In this document: piece by piece, positions 1-7,822 of the stretch
Layout of the letters: each line of letters opens with the position of its first letter
How positions within the stretch are numbered: the first letter of the stretch is position 1
Assembly: GCA_023488455.1 (NCBI GenBank)
Contig: JAMDDV010000001.1
Coordinates: 1-64,000 of the forward strand
Length of the DNA: 64,000 nt
Reading direction: 5' to 3'
DNA from: Actinomycetota bacterium
GTDB taxonomy: Bacteria; Actinomycetota; Humimicrobiia; Hakubellales; JAMDDV01
Notes under the pieces: generated by a model
The model's input: the letters and a program-made list of their open reading frames with translations, nothing else
Database searches by the model: none
Told to the model about the DNA's origin: nothing
Program-made: the position numbers and the translations under genes

Positions 1-47
1 CAGCAATTCCGCATCTTCTTTTCTAACGCATCAAAATCAAGCTTAAA
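1..47. repeat. Left terminal inverted repeat of the IS
   Basis: Bases 1-47 are the exact reverse complement of 1858-1904. Identity decays immediately inside. The repeat could extend to the left of base 1, which is not visible here. Confidence 0.95.
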
Positions 48-207
48 AATGCCAGATTTGGGTGATGATTACAGAAATCAATTTCACATGAGCTAAAATA
101 TTTTTTAAAAAATAAGGGATTTTTTGATTTTAGGGTGGCCAGGACAACGATTATTTATATAATTGTGTTAAGTGGTTATGTGGTTGGTTTGAAAATAAGG
201 GAGGTAG

Positions 208-1425
208 CTAAAGCGGTATTGGGTGGATCCATTTTGCAAGCAAGAACTCTGCTTTGGTGAGGTCAATAAGCAGTGTCTTTGACCTTATCATTTTATCTTT
301 TATGTTTCTTGCAAAAAATATGTTGAAGATGTTTAAAGCGATGAACAGAAAAAGTATAAAAGCAGATATTGCATTGCTGCTGTGCCGGTATACATGGTCA
401 CCGTTCCAGGTGGAAACTATCTCGTTAAAACACCTGTTTTCAATCTGCCAGCGGCTATGGCATATTGATACGACACTTTTCAAATCAACTACTGAGGGCA
501 GATTGGTTACCCATAACCAGTCTGTCCTCTCTTGCTTTAACTCCCATTTCCCCAGGACTTGGGAATGAGTTCTGACCTCCTTGACCTCTTCTGATCTTAT
601 TACCCTTACAGCATCTTCGTACCCTTTCCATAATCCCTTTATGTTATGCTCCCAGACCCTATATACTGTCTTTTCATCTTCATACACCAACGGTTCGGTT
701 ATCTTTGATAAGCTAACTGCCTCCTCATAAAGCGCTCTTGTATCATCTTTTAGCACGGCTGCCGCGTATTTGTTATGGGAAGCTAAAAGAGAAAAGGTGG
801 GACCGTTTAGGTAAAGACCATCACCAACCACCACTTCAAATGCCCTGGGGTAGTTCAGACACACTCGCTTTAGAAGTCTATATGCGCTTGTTAACTCCCC
901 CTCATGTGGATATATGGGCTCAATATCAAGCATAAAACAAAACTTTTGCCCTGCTAAGATAAATGCGGTGTATCTGTGGTAATAGTTTAGCTTAACTACC
1001 TCTTCTATCCTTGAGATATTTCTTACGCTGCAGTGAGAGCATTTGTAAATATCGCTTGAGGTGATCTCATGACCATCAACAACACCTATCCACCTTCCGT
1101 TGCAGGGTTGTATCATCTTTGCCCTTCTTGCTTTAAGGTAGATGACATTTTGTATTTCTCTTAAGCTTTCAAGGTCTATGGAGTCGGCCGACCTTGCAAT
1201 GGTAGAGGATGAGGGAACCCTGCCCGCTATACTGCCAACTGCTGATGTATCCCTAGATATATTAAACTTGTTCAGTGAACCAAGGTTAGAGATGAGCATG
1301 AACACGATTGAAGATGAAATGTTGGCTGTGGATATCTGGGGTCTTTGTCTTAAATCGGTGATATCTTCTATTAGGTTAAAGATGCCGAAATGCTTATCTG
1401 AATATCTTATTATTCTTCTAAACAC
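208..1425 (-). CDS. DDE transposase of the IS
   Basis: This 405-residue protein is the transposase of the element. The probable catalytic triad is Asp117 (VVDGHE), Asp202 (VGDGLY) and Glu329 in SRWQIEN. The last resembles the Y/W-x-I-E block of IS4-superfamily enzymes, where a WxIE/YxxRWxIE segment carries the catalytic Glu. A hydrophobic segment follows (about 353-373), as is common at the end of this fold. The start is GTG at 1425, with AAAGGA a few bases upstream, inside the last codons of the small upstream gene (16-base overlap), so translation is probably coupled. No frameshift or internal stop is seen and the element may be active. The exact IS family is an inference from motifs. Confidence 0.85.
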   Translation of the reverse strand: MFRRIIRYSDKHFGIFNLIEDITDLRQRPQISTANISSSIVFMLISNLGSLNKFNISRDTSAVGSIAGRVPSSSTIARSADSIDLESLREIQNVIYLKARRAKMIQPCNGRWIGVVDGHEITSSDIYKCSHCSVRNISRIEEVVKLNYYHRYTAFILAGQKFCFMLDIEPIYPHEGELTSAYRLLKRVCLNYPRAFEVVVGDGLYLNGPTFSLLASHNKYAAAVLKDDTRALYEEAVSLSKITEPLVYEDEKTVYRVWEHNIKGLWKGYEDAVRVIRSEEVKEVRTHSQVLGKWELKQERTDWLWVTNLPSVVDLKSVVSICHSRWQIENRCFNEIVSTWNGDHVYRHSSNAISAFILFLFIALNIFNIFFARNIKDKMIRSKTLLIDLTKAEFLLAKWIHPIPL

Positions 1426-1748
1426 TTTTCCTTTAGAAGTCTTTCAAGGTTAATATCTGATATCCTCTCAATGGTCTCTTTTATCCTGAAATACCTTTGC
1501 ACCATTTCTTTTGTCTTTTGTTCAAGTCTTCTTGGAATATATATCATCTTTCTTGCCCCATCTTTTTTAACCGTTACAAGATAAAGCGATCTATGCTTTT
1601 TACCTTCTCTTATGCACCTGCAATTTTTATTTCCACACACCCTTTCCATGGTAACCAGGTTTGCGTGAACGTATTCCGAATAAGCACACATCTTAGCTAG
1701 CTTTGATATGAGATCTCTCTCACTTCTTGTCATCTGAGTTCTTTTCAT
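1410..1748 (-). CDS. IS accessory protein with CGNxxCRC motif (DUF6788-like)
   Basis: This 112-residue protein is encoded just upstream of the transposase inside the IS. It has a Cys cluster (MERVCGNKNCRC, about residues 34-45) followed by a K/R-rich basic stretch and a segment YLVTVKKDGARKMIYIP, the pattern I associate with DUF6788 proteins found in IS and other mobile contexts. The role is unknown; the cysteines suggest a small metal-binding nucleic-acid contact. The start is ATG with AAGGAG seven bases upstream. It overlaps the transposase by 16 bases. The DUF assignment is from memory of the motif. Confidence 0.7.
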   Translation of the reverse strand: MKRTQMTRSERDLISKLAKMCAYSEYVHANLVTMERVCGNKNCRCIREGKKHRSLYLVTVKKDGARKMIYIPRRLEQKTKEMVQRYFRIKETIERISDINLERLLKEKCLEE

Positions 1749-1857
1749 TACTTACTCCTTATTATGATATACATATATATATCATATTTATGATAAAATG
1801 CAATAATTTCTCGAATGCGAATTTGCTTTCTTAGAAAAAAGGGTATTTTAGGCTATA

Positions 1858-1904
1858 TTTAAGCTTGATTTTGATGCGTTAGAAAAGAAGATGCGGAATT
1901 GCTG
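1858..1904. repeat. Right terminal inverted repeat of the IS
   Basis: It is an exact 47-base reverse complement of 1-47 and ends in GGAATTGCTG. The next bases (CCGCTGCTA) are host sequence, or more repeat if the element is longer than it appears. Confidence 0.95.
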
Positions 1905-2114
1905 CCGCTGCTATACTTACCAGTTGGCTTAATTTATTGGCAATTTTTTTTGTGGAGTAGGAGTTGTGCCTACAGAATGAAAGCATTTTTCTTACAAGAA
2001 AATCAGAATACCGCTGATAGATGTGAATGGCATCGAGGTTTATATTTGAAAGCATCTGCTTTCTAATAAGTTTGCGAATGCGTTGGCATATTCTTTTAAG
2101 AGGACGGTGAAAAT
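1905..2114. other. Intergenic region between IS and GH130 gene
   Basis: No open frame of note. It holds the ribosome binding site of the next gene (AGAGGACGGTG just before ATG 2115). I see no clear promoter pair or terminator. A gene interrupted by the IS cannot be recognised here. Confidence 0.5.
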
Positions 2115-3095
2115 ATGGGTAAAAAGAGAGTTTGTTTTCATCAATTTTACAAAGTACAGAGATACGAAAAAAATCCTATTTTAACTCCTGAAATGTGGCC
2201 CTACAGGGTAAGCGCCGTGTTCAATCCTGGTGCAATCATATTCAACAATGAAACACTTCTGCTTGTAAGGGTTGAGGATTACCGTGGCTTCTCTCATTTG
2301 ACAACAGCGCGCAGCAAGGATGGAAAGACCAACTGGGAAATAAGTCCAACACCTGCACTTGAACCGGATCCAGTAAATCATCCAGAAGAAGAATGGGGAA
2401 TCGAGGACCCCAGGATTGTCTGGCTGGAGGAGAAAAAAGAATTTGCTATAGCTTACACAGCGTACTCAAAATTTGGGCCGCTGGTTTCACTTGCTACGAC
2501 TAAGGACTTCGAAAAATTTACCAGACATGGTCCGATTATGCCTCCAGATGACAAAGATGCTTCGCTGTTTCCAAGAAAATTTAAAAAAAGATGGGCGTTA
2601 TTGCACAGACCAATTCCTGCTTATGTCGAAGGTAAGGCTCATATATGGATATCTTACTCTCCCAACCTTAAATACTGGGGAAATCATTCGATAGTAATAA
2701 AGGCAAGAGAACAGGGATGGTGGGATGCCTATAAGGTTGGGCTGGGATCTCAACCGATCGAATTAGATGAGGGTTGGTTAATCATCTATCACGGTGTCAA
2801 GACAACATCTTCGGGGGGGATCTATCGCCTCGGTCTTGCGCTGCTGGATTTAAACGATCCTCACAAAGTCCTCTGGCGTGGGGACGAATGGATATTTGGT
2901 CCCCAGGAGGAGTATGAACACACAGGAAACGTGTCAGATGTTACCTTTACTTGCGGAGCTATTCTGGATAAGGAGAGCGGAGAACTAAGAATTTATTATG
3001 GAGCTGCAGATAAATATGTAGGCCTGGCAATAGCTAAAATCGATGAAATTTTAGAATACATGAGAATGTGCATTCTCGAAGGGCCTGTAAAATAA
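2115..3095 (+). CDS. GH130 family glycoside phosphorylase
   Basis: The 326-residue protein is a five-bladed beta-propeller enzyme of glycoside hydrolase family 130, which phosphorolyses beta-mannosides or related oligosaccharides to a sugar 1-phosphate. Family motifs in order are NPG (37-39), RVED (52-55), GIEDPR (95-100, with the Asp that normally serves as proton donor), KDxxLFP (147-153), HRP (164-166), GSQP (211-214), YHG (225-227) and YYGAAD near residue 295. There is no signal peptide, so it is cytoplasmic. Length is normal for the family. It is followed after 14 bases by a GT4 glycosyltransferase, so the two are probably co-transcribed and act on the same glycan. The substrate (mannose-containing or other) cannot be told from sequence. 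Confidence 0.88.
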   Translation: MGKKRVCFHQFYKVQRYEKNPILTPEMWPYRVSAVFNPGAIIFNNETLLLVRVEDYRGFSHLTTARSKDGKTNWEISPTPALEPDPVNHPEEEWGIEDPRIVWLEEKKEFAIAYTAYSKFGPLVSLATTKDFEKFTRHGPIMPPDDKDASLFPRKFKKRWALLHRPIPAYVEGKAHIWISYSPNLKYWGNHSIVIKAREQGWWDAYKVGLGSQPIELDEGWLIIYHGVKTTSSGGIYRLGLALLDLNDPHKVLWRGDEWIFGPQEEYEHTGNVSDVTFTCGAILDKESGELRIYYGAADKYVGLAIAKIDEILEYMRMCILEGPVK

Positions 3096-3109
3096 TAAAA
3101 GAGGTTATC

Positions 3110-4384
3110 ATGAAAATGCAAAGAAACATATCAAAACCGTTAAAAATTTCATTTATTGGTACTTATCTACCAAGAAAATGCGGAATAGCCACGTTCACTT
3201 ATGATGTTTCCAAAAACGTGCAGGATCAGATATCAAGGAGTAATTATAAAGCAGTAGAAATCGTAGCAATTAACAATGTCTCTCAAAAGTATAGGTATGA
3301 TCCAGAAGTTAAGTTTGAAATAGAAGAACAGAAGTTAAGCGATTATATTAGCGCTGCTAATTTCCTCAATTATTCAAACTCAGATTTAGTTTGCCTCCAG
3401 CACGAGTTTGGAATTTTTGGAGGGACTTACGGCAACTATATATTGGAGCTACTGAAGAATTTAAACAAACCGGTTGTAACAAATCTGCATACTGTGCAGG
3501 AGTCATTAAATGAAGAGCAGGCTGGGATATTAAGAGAAATCTGTGAACGTTCAGAGTTTATTATAGTAATGTCAAGAAAATCGGCAGATCTGCTGGTCAA
3601 TCTATTTGGCGTTCCAAGTGATAAGATTGTTTTTATATACCACGGAACTCCTGATGTTCCATTTGTGGATCCCAATTTCCTTAAACCTCAGTTTAATCTT
3701 GAGAGAAGGCGTGTCATACTGACTTTTGGACTGATAGGTCCTGGCAAGGGAATCGAAGTGGGAATTGAGGCGGTCTCCTTGATAGCAAAAGATTTCAAAG
3801 ATGTGGCATATGTAGTTCTCGGTGCAACGCATCCGAATATCAGGATGAGATCGGGTGAACAGTACAGGGATACTCTTATAAATCTGACCAGATCCAAGGG
3901 TATTGAAGATAACGTAATTTTTTACAATAAGTTCGTGGATATAGATCAACTGGTTGAATTCCTCTTAATGTCGGATATCTACATGACCCCCAATTTATCA
4001 CGAGAACAGTCTGTTTCAGGAACGCTTTCCTATGCTATTGCGTGCGGGAAAGCGATCATCTCTACACCGTATGACTATGCCAGGGAGATGCTTGCAGAGG
4101 GAAGAGGATCCCTGGTGCCATTTGAAGACCATTATGCTTTAGCAAGGCAGTTGTCCCTGTTGCTCTCAGATCAAAAAGAAAGGGATAGATTGCGCAAAAA
4201 CGCTTATGAATTCGGTCGTCAAATGATATGGAAGGAAGTAGCGAGGGCCTATCTGCGTATCTTTGAGCAGGCTGTAGAATCTTACTACAGTTTACCCAGA
4301 TTTGCGTATCTTAATAAAGAGAAATATCCGGTACTGTATTTACCAGAGGTGAACACCAGAAGTCTTGGAGCACTGAAGAGTTAG
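3110..4384 (+). CDS. Glycosyltransferase family 4 (GT-B) protein
   Basis: The 424-residue protein has the GT-B glycosyltransferase layout. The N-terminal half begins with a glycine-rich acceptor-domain loop (SFIGTYLPRKCGIATFT). The C-terminal nucleotide-sugar domain has GLIGPGKGIE and an acidic E-x7-E-like region around SREQSVSGTLSYAIACGKAII. The open frame reaches back to 3068, but ATG 3110 has GAGGTT upstream and does not overlap the GH130 gene, so I take it as the start. Pairing of this kind of GT4 with GH130 enzymes suggests synthesis and phosphorolytic recycling of one oligosaccharide. Donor and acceptor are unknown. Confidence 0.82.
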   Translation: MKMQRNISKPLKISFIGTYLPRKCGIATFTYDVSKNVQDQISRSNYKAVEIVAINNVSQKYRYDPEVKFEIEEQKLSDYISAANFLNYSNSDLVCLQHEFGIFGGTYGNYILELLKNLNKPVVTNLHTVQESLNEEQAGILREICERSEFIIVMSRKSADLLVNLFGVPSDKIVFIYHGTPDVPFVDPNFLKPQFNLERRRVILTFGLIGPGKGIEVGIEAVSLIAKDFKDVAYVVLGATHPNIRMRSGEQYRDTLINLTRSKGIEDNVIFYNKFVDIDQLVEFLLMSDIYMTPNLSREQSVSGTLSYAIACGKAIISTPYDYAREMLAEGRGSLVPFEDHYALARQLSLLLSDQKERDRLRKNAYEFGRQMIWKEVARAYLRIFEQAVESYYSLPRFAYLNKEKYPVLYLPEVNTRSLGALKS

Positions 4385-4414
4385 GATAAAGTTAGTCGGG
4401 CTATCTATTTTTTT

Positions 4415-4458
4415 CGCTATTATAATAATAAGATTGTATTATTATAATAGCGTTTTTT
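4415..4458 (+). terminator. Rho-independent terminator after the GH130-GT4 operon
   Basis: A perfect 16-bp stem (4415-4430 with 4437-4452) closes a 6-base loop and is followed by six T residues (4453-4458). The stem is AT-rich but long, with CGC at its base. Confidence 0.85.
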
Positions 4459-4462
4459 AAGA

Positions 4463-6037
4463 TTGAGCACTGACTTTATGCGAAAACTTTTGGTACGAAT
4501 TTGTGTATCTGTGTTATTCGGTTCCGGTCTCTTTTTATTGAGCAGATACTATGATTACCTTTTATTCCACAGCATTGCAGAACTATTCGGCGTTGTTATT
4601 ACTTTTGGAATTTTTGCCCTGATCTGGAATTCGCGAAAATTTCTAGGCAATAATAACTACCTACTTTTCCTGGGGATTGCATTTGTCTTTGTAGCTTTTC
4701 TTGATATGCTTCATATTTTCGCATACAAAGGAATGGGGGTATTTAAGGGTTACGACGCAAATCTCCCGACGCAACTGTGGATAGCAGCCAGGTATACTGC
4801 GAGCATCAGCATGCTGATTGCATCGTTTTTTACAAATAGAAAACTTAGATCGGCCATCCCGTTTACTGCTTTTTCCATCCTTACGATATTGTTATTGGTT
4901 TCAATTTTTTTCTTCAAAAATTTTCCTGCATGTTTTATTGAAGGAGTGGGACTGACTCCCTTTAAGATAATAAGTGAATACATAATTTCTTCAATTGTTC
5001 TAATTTCAATTTATTTATTATTCAGAAAAAGAATGATGTTTGATAAGAATGTTTTATTGTTACTTGTGAGTTCGATGATAATAACCATATTTTCAGAGCT
5101 TTCTTTTACCCTTTATACGGATGTGTACGGTATCTCCAACGCAGTTGGTCATCTTTTTAAGATCGCATCCTTTTATCTGATTTACAGGGCGATAATTGTG
5201 ACAGGGCTTGTAAAACCTTACGATCTTTTGTTTAAAAATCTTAAAGATAACGAAGAGGAGCTGCGTAGGTCCAAGGAAGATTTGGAAGTTCGCGTTCAGG
5301 AGAGGACCAAAGAGTTGGCGGAAACCAACAAGGAGCTTCAGGATATTATCAAAAAACACGAACTATCTCAGGAAGAATTAAAGAGTTTAAACCAGCAGTT
5401 GAATGCACTTCACGCACACATGGAACAGGTTCGGGAAGAAGTCAGGAAAAAGATTGCACTGGATATTCATGACAAACTGGGCCAGGCACTCACAGGTTTG
5501 AAATTAGATCTTGCATGGATAATGAAACATGTCCCTAAGATAGATGAGCAGCTTAAATACAGAATGGAGTTAATGTCAAGCCTGATAGATGATACCATCG
5601 ACCTAACCCGCAAGATTTCATCTGAAATAAGGCCGGCGGTTTTAGACATCGGACTGGTTACTGCAATCCAGTGGCAGGCAAATGAATTTCAGGAACGTTC
5701 CGGCATCACATGCAATATTACTTCCAATATTGATGAAGTTAACATGGATAAAGATCGCAGCACATCTGTATTTCGAATTTTTCAGGAGATTTTAACCAAT
5801 ATAGCCAGGCATGCAGATGCAAGTGTGGTTGATATAAAAATTTATAAAAATGATTTTAACCTGTTGCTAGAAGTAAAAGATAATGGGAAGGGGATAAAGA
5901 AAAGCGAGATTCTAAACCCTGACAGTCTTGGAATCTTTGGCATGCGGCAGCGCGCCTCCCTCCTGGGAGGTACGTTTGATATTCACGGCATGAAGGTTGG
6001 AGGGACAAAAACCGTATTGAATATTCCCATTGAGTAG
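4463..6037 (+). CDS. Membrane sensor histidine kinase with MASE3 domain
   Basis: This is a 524-residue two-component sensor kinase. Residues 1-240 form about seven to eight hydrophobic helices that match a MASE3-type membrane sensor domain (LDMLHIFAYKGMGVF, then LWIAARYTAS). A charged coiled coil (about 255-330) leads to a HisKA_3 dimerisation domain with phospho-acceptor His336 in DIHDKLGQALTGLKLDL. A C-terminal HATPase_c domain has an N box (EILTNIARHAD), DNGKGIKKS and GIFGMRQRASLLGG. HisKA_3 kinases normally pair with NarL/LuxR-type regulators; none is adjacent. The start is TTG 4463 or, equally likely, ATG 4478; neither has a clear Shine-Dalgarno site. The ligand sensed is unknown. Confidence 0.85.
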   Translation: MSTDFMRKLLVRICVSVLFGSGLFLLSRYYDYLLFHSIAELFGVVITFGIFALIWNSRKFLGNNNYLLFLGIAFVFVAFLDMLHIFAYKGMGVFKGYDANLPTQLWIAARYTASISMLIASFFTNRKLRSAIPFTAFSILTILLLVSIFFFKNFPACFIEGVGLTPFKIISEYIISSIVLISIYLLFRKRMMFDKNVLLLLVSSMIITIFSELSFTLYTDVYGISNAVGHLFKIASFYLIYRAIIVTGLVKPYDLLFKNLKDNEEELRRSKEDLEVRVQERTKELAETNKELQDIIKKHELSQEELKSLNQQLNALHAHMEQVREEVRKKIALDIHDKLGQALTGLKLDLAWIMKHVPKIDEQLKYRMELMSSLIDDTIDLTRKISSEIRPAVLDIGLVTAIQWQANEFQERSGITCNITSNIDEVNMDKDRSTSVFRIFQEILTNIARHADASVVDIKIYKNDFNLLLEVKDNGKGIKKSEILNPDSLGIFGMRQRASLLGGTFDIHGMKVGGTKTVLNIPIE

Positions 6038-6177
6038 TCCTGAGTTTGAAATAATTGTAAGAGAAAACCCGACATTGCAAAAAGCTGATTTCCTACAAAA
6101 TAATCGGATTCTTACTGATAGTTTTCAATTTTAGTAGACTTTATAATATCTTAGATTAATAAAAATAGGAGTTCAAA

Positions 6178-6570
6178 ATGGCCGAAATAAGCGATCTGTA
6201 TCAAAAAGCTGATTGGAAAACGGAAAAACACGTCCCCGTGATTGAGTTCCTCGGAAAACCAGAAAAGGACCAAGAGACAGCTATATCAGTTTGTGTTGGA
6301 AAGGAGATTCCACACCCGAATACAACAGAACATCATATTGAGTGGATAGAGATCTATTTCCTTCCCCAGGAAGAAAAATATCCGTATCTTTTGGGTAAAT
6401 TTACCTTTGATGCACACGGCGCCTCTGTGCAGGGGCCTAACACCAGTACCATTTATTCATCACCAGATGTTAATTGCAAACTAAAAACGGGAAAATCTGG
6501 ATATGTAATCGCTGTTTCTTACTGCAATATCCATGGACTGTGGACCAGCAGCGAAGAGTTGAATTTTTAA
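6178..6570 (+). CDS. Superoxide reductase (neelaredoxin type)
   Basis: The protein reduces superoxide to hydrogen peroxide without making oxygen, the usual defence in anaerobes. The 130 residues form a single SOR domain without the N-terminal desulforedoxin iron site, so it is the one-iron class. Ligands of the Fe(His)4(Cys) centre are visible: His18 in EKHVP (preceded by the catalytic Glu16-Lys17 pair), His46 in HPN, His52, Cys116 and His119 in CNIHG. Spacing agrees with the archaeal neelaredoxins. The start has AGGAG seven bases upstream. It stands alone, with a response regulator convergent on the other strand. Confidence 0.92.
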   Translation: MAEISDLYQKADWKTEKHVPVIEFLGKPEKDQETAISVCVGKEIPHPNTTEHHIEWIEIYFLPQEEKYPYLLGKFTFDAHGASVQGPNTSTIYSSPDVNCKLKTGKSGYVIAVSYCNIHGLWTSSEELNF

Positions 6571-6605
6571 TGCGGTGAAAAAGTTTTTTGCTTGCATGTG
6601 TATTA

Positions 6606-6977
6606 TCAGACTTGGGATTTGCTTACCATATCTTTTAGCAGTTCATAAACACAATTGAACTCTTTTGATTTATCGTAAAAATATTTTATTCCCAGATCTA
6701 AGCTTTTCTTGCGATACTGCGGGAAAGAATAGTTGGTGAGAACGATGATTATCGGGTTTATCTGTAGCTTTTTTATTTTATCAAGAAGTTCTAAACCGTT
6801 ACCATCAGGAAGTTGCAGATCAAGGATGATGACATCGGGATAAGAATGGTCTAAAAGTGATACAGCTTTTTGTAAGTCTTCTGCATGGTTAATAGTATCG
6901 ATATCCTGAATTTCCAAAAGCATATCGACCAAGCGGTTTCTTACAATTTCTGAATCATCGACAATTAAAACTTCCAA
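6606..6977 (-). CDS. Single-domain response regulator (receiver only)
   Basis: The 123-residue protein is a CheY-like receiver domain with no output domain. Asp7-Asp8 form the acidic pocket, Asp53 (IILDLQLPDG) is the phosphorylation site, and Thr81 and Lys103 complete the conserved switch residues. The start is TTG with AAGGGG upstream. It lies convergent to the superoxide reductase gene and about 600 bases from a histidine kinase on the opposite strand. It could be a phosphorelay intermediate or act by protein contact; a link with the MASE3 kinase is only positional. Confidence 0.85.
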   Translation of the reverse strand: MEVLIVDDSEIVRNRLVDMLLEIQDIDTINHAEDLQKAVSLLDHSYPDVIILDLQLPDGNGLELLDKIKKLQINPIIIVLTNYSFPQYRKKSLDLGIKYFYDKSKEFNCVYELLKDMVSKSQV

Positions 6978-7036
6978 TTAAATGCCCCTTATTATTGAAC
7001 TCAGTTGATTAGTATATTGCCTTAATCTCTAATAAG

Positions 7037-7066
7037 ATATAAGAATTATTCTGATTTCATTGTCAA
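7037..7066 (-). promoter_or_regulatory. Putative sigma-70 promoter of the receiver-only regulator
   Basis: On the minus strand TTGACA (7066-7061) is followed after 18 bases by TTATAT (7042-7037), about 60 bases upstream of the TTG start at 6977. Confidence 0.5.
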
Positions 7067-7203
7067 AATTTATCCTACATCGTGCCTTAATCCTTAAGTG
7101 AAACTACATTGTTAATAAATTTTAAAAAATATGCCGATATTCATACCCGGATAACAGGTCTTTCTTTTATTGGCTGTAGTGTACATCGAATGGAGGGAGT
7201 AAA

Positions 7204-7806
7204 TTGGCAAGGAAGGTATTTATTGTTATTGCTGTCGCGATGTTCATCCTGACGCTCTCGTCTTGCCAGAAGGGTGTAACTCAGGAGGAATATGATGAGC
7301 TGAAAGCCCAGCTTGATACTGTGAATGGTGAATTAAGCTCATATAAAGAAAGTGCTGCACAGGCAGAAAAGGACTTTTCAGATTTGAAGGGTAAGGTAGC
7401 AAGTGTCAAGCAGTACGCTGATATAATCTCCGCTTTGTATAACTTATTCGGACCAAATTCTGCAGGCCAGAATTGGGAAGAGATCACTGCGATGGTGAAT
7501 GACACCGGGAATCAGGAACTCATTGATGAATGGAGCAAGTTGCAGCAGGCAAATACCATCAGGACTGAAGTTATGGGGCAGATTGATCAGAGGGTTAAGG
7601 ATATAAATGACGAGGCCCTGGCAAATGCCTGGCAAAAATTCCTTTCAGGCGGCTCACCAGATGAAGTGCTTTCGGCAATTGAAGCTGTGGGAGACAATGA
7701 AATGATGGTGTTATGGGACAAGTTGATGAATGCTCCGCAGACTGATCCGTTAAAAGTCCTTGAAGTGCTGGTGAAAGGGATAGTCGAGAGTTCTGCAAAC
7801 CTCTGA
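7204..7806 (+). CDS. Predicted lipoprotein, unknown function
   Basis: I do not recognise this 200-residue protein. It has a short positive N-terminus, a hydrophobic segment (5-19) and a lipobox LSSC with Cys21 as the likely lipid-bearing residue, then a heptad-like coiled coil (about 26-65) in the style of Lpp/SlyB-like spacers. The rest is soluble, helical and acidic, with repeated W-containing helices (NWEEI, DEWSKL, NAWQKFL, VLWDKLM) that suggest a small helical repeat. The start is TTG 7204 behind a strong GGAGGGAG. A second lipoprotein gene follows after 16 bases, so both probably form one operon. Confidence 0.7.
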   Translation: MARKVFIVIAVAMFILTLSSCQKGVTQEEYDELKAQLDTVNGELSSYKESAAQAEKDFSDLKGKVASVKQYADIISALYNLFGPNSAGQNWEEITAMVNDTGNQELIDEWSKLQQANTIRTEVMGQIDQRVKDINDEALANAWQKFLSGGSPDEVLSAIEAVGDNEMMVLWDKLMNAPQTDPLKVLEVLVKGIVESSANL

Positions 7807-7822
7807 TCTTTTTGGGTTATTT

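Larger units (their letters stand above)
1..1904 (-). mobile_element. Complete two-gene insertion sequence with long terminal inverted repeats
   Basis: The element is bounded by 47-bp perfect inverted repeats (1-47 and 1858-1904) and carries two minus-strand genes: a small CGNxxCRC protein followed by a DDE transposase. A likely minus-strand promoter has TTGCAT at 1803-1798, about 17 bases, then an AT-only -10, inside an alternating AT stretch near 1757-1795. The right flank begins at 1905. The left flank lies outside the window, so a target-site duplication cannot be tested. The coincidence of the IS end with base 1 suggests that the window or contig was cut at the element. The family is not certain; the transposase looks like an IS4-superfamily/ISNCY type. 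Confidence 0.9.

Noticed and set aside
254..1453. Plus-strand open frames inside the IS (254-568, 738-935, 1142-1453)
   Set aside because: They run antisense to the transposase, have no family signature or ribosome site and are frame shadows.
1757..1795. Alternating AT palindrome as a replication or repeat element
   Set aside because: It is better explained as the AT-rich promoter region of the IS genes.
3068..3109. N-terminal extension of the GT4 protein
   Set aside because: It overlaps the GH130 gene, lacks a ribosome site, and the family N-terminus begins after 3110.
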